Of a stretch of DNA of 6,042 nucleotides, positions 5,660 to 6,042 are shown in pieces. The translations under genes and the position numbers were made by a program. The notes beneath the pieces were generated by a model. It saw only the letters and a program-made list of their open reading frames with translations, was not told the DNA's origin and searched no databases. The stretch spans positions 1 through 6,042 of the forward strand of contig SYDZ01000039.1 of the NCBI GenBank assembly GCA_005801025.1, in the 5' to 3' direction. Positions within the stretch are counted from its first letter, which is position 1; every line of letters begins with the position of its first letter. The stretch is from Actinomycetota bacterium (lineage in GTDB: Bacteria; Actinomycetota; Acidimicrobiia; Acidimicrobiales; Ilumatobacteraceae).

Positions 5660-6042
5660 ATGACGATCAATGAAGTTTCCACACCGAAAGCAACTTTCAC
5701 AAGTTTCGCTGAATCCACAAAAAATGATTGGGACACGATCATGCTGGGCATTAAACACACTCAGTCCATGGTGCCTGATCGCATTCTCGAACAGTTACGT
5801 CATTTGGCAAACGATATGGGTGGCTTTCCAGTCTCCCGCCTTGAGCATTGCTTGCAGACCGCGACGCGTGCAATGCGCAGCGGTGAAGATAACGAGTATG
5901 TCGCATGCGCCTTGATCCATGACATCGGCGACACTCTTTCACCGCAGAATCATCCCTCGATCGCAGCGGGCATCGTCAAGCCCATTGTCAGTGAGGCAAA
6001 TCATTGGATGGTTCTGCACCATGGCATCTTTCAGGGCTACTA
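5660..6042 (+). CDS. HD-domain metal-dependent protein, possibly diiron oxygenase or phosphohydrolase (3' end outside window)
   Basis: The window contains the first 127 codons and two bases of the next. The HD signature is clear: H63 in SRLEHCLQTATRAM, then H87-D88 in CALIHDIGDTLSP, with further histidines at 98 (QNH), 115, 120 and 121 in NHWMVLHHGIFQGY. These are the likely metal ligands. HD proteins are either phosphohydrolases or, in the PhnZ/MIOX branch, mixed-valence diiron oxygenases. The LEHCLQTA helix and the 24-residue distance from H63 to H87 resemble, as I recall it, the PhnZ layout, and the HGIFQGY stretch is typical of a small uncharacterised HD group often labelled as a phosphonate-related HD protein. 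The remaining ligands lie outside the window, so the reaction cannot be decided. The first ~40 residues look soluble, with no signal peptide. The start is set by GGAGG six bases upstream. It seems to be a separate transcription unit with its own promoter. Confidence 0.85.
   Translation, partial: MTINEVSTPKATFTSFAESTKNDWDTIMLGIKHTQSMVPDRILEQLRHLANDMGGFPVSRLEHCLQTATRAMRSGEDNEYVACALIHDIGDTLSPQNHPSIAAGIVKPIVSEANHWMVLHHGIFQGY

Noticed and set aside
5670..5942. Other-frame and minus-strand frames within the HD gene
   Set aside because: The HD frame has a strong Shine-Dalgarno and clear motifs; the others have neither.
1..6042. CRISPR arrays, insertion sequences, tRNA or rRNA genes
   Set aside because: No regularly spaced repeats, transposase motifs, terminal inverted repeats or RNA gene patterns were found on either strand.

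Overview
The window looks like chromosomal DNA of an actinobacterium. The evidence is a UPF0182 membrane protein beside a membrane-anchored PDZ/Lon-type protease (a pairing also seen in mycobacteria), a large DivIVA-domain protein, a TANNNT -10 element placed for a leaderless transcript, and use of GTG starts. The roughly balanced base composition and the C-terminal type of the DivIVA protein suggest a Acidimicrobiia-like aquatic lineage. That last step is inference from memory and could be wrong.

Layout. Positions 1-4452 carry a leftward (minus-strand) cluster. In transcription order it is a PDZ/S16 serine-lysine protease (4452 to 3184), a 630-residue DivIVA-domain protein (3105 to 1213), and a UPF0182 polytopic membrane protein (1203 to beyond position 1, truncated by the window edge). 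The last two genes are 9 bases apart. The DivIVA gene also has its own likely leaderless promoter in the 78-base gap behind the protease. Diverging to the right is a two-gene unit: a 52-residue single-span membrane protein (4505-4663) overlapping by ATGA a 200-residue HEAT-repeat protein (4660-5262). Positions 5263-5659 hold no intact gene. Their left part contains a decayed minus-strand remnant of a TMEM165/GDT1-family (UPF0016) cation transporter. Their right part is a promoter region with an 11-bp tandem repeat and a strong Shine-Dalgarno serving an HD-domain protein (5660 to the window end, truncated).

How the genes may work together. Protease, DivIVA-like protein and UPF0182 protein form a plausible envelope-associated set: a membrane-tethered protease facing outward, a coiled-coil scaffold on the cytoplasmic side, and a large membrane protein with an outer domain. 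The most unusual point is the scaffold. Its N-terminus is a DivIVA domain, while its last ~90 residues resemble the Cys/His-rich end of phage Mu F / SPP1 gp7-type head-morphogenesis proteins, with one expected cysteine apparently replaced. This is a host gene in a housekeeping context and not part of a prophage: no other phage gene is visible.
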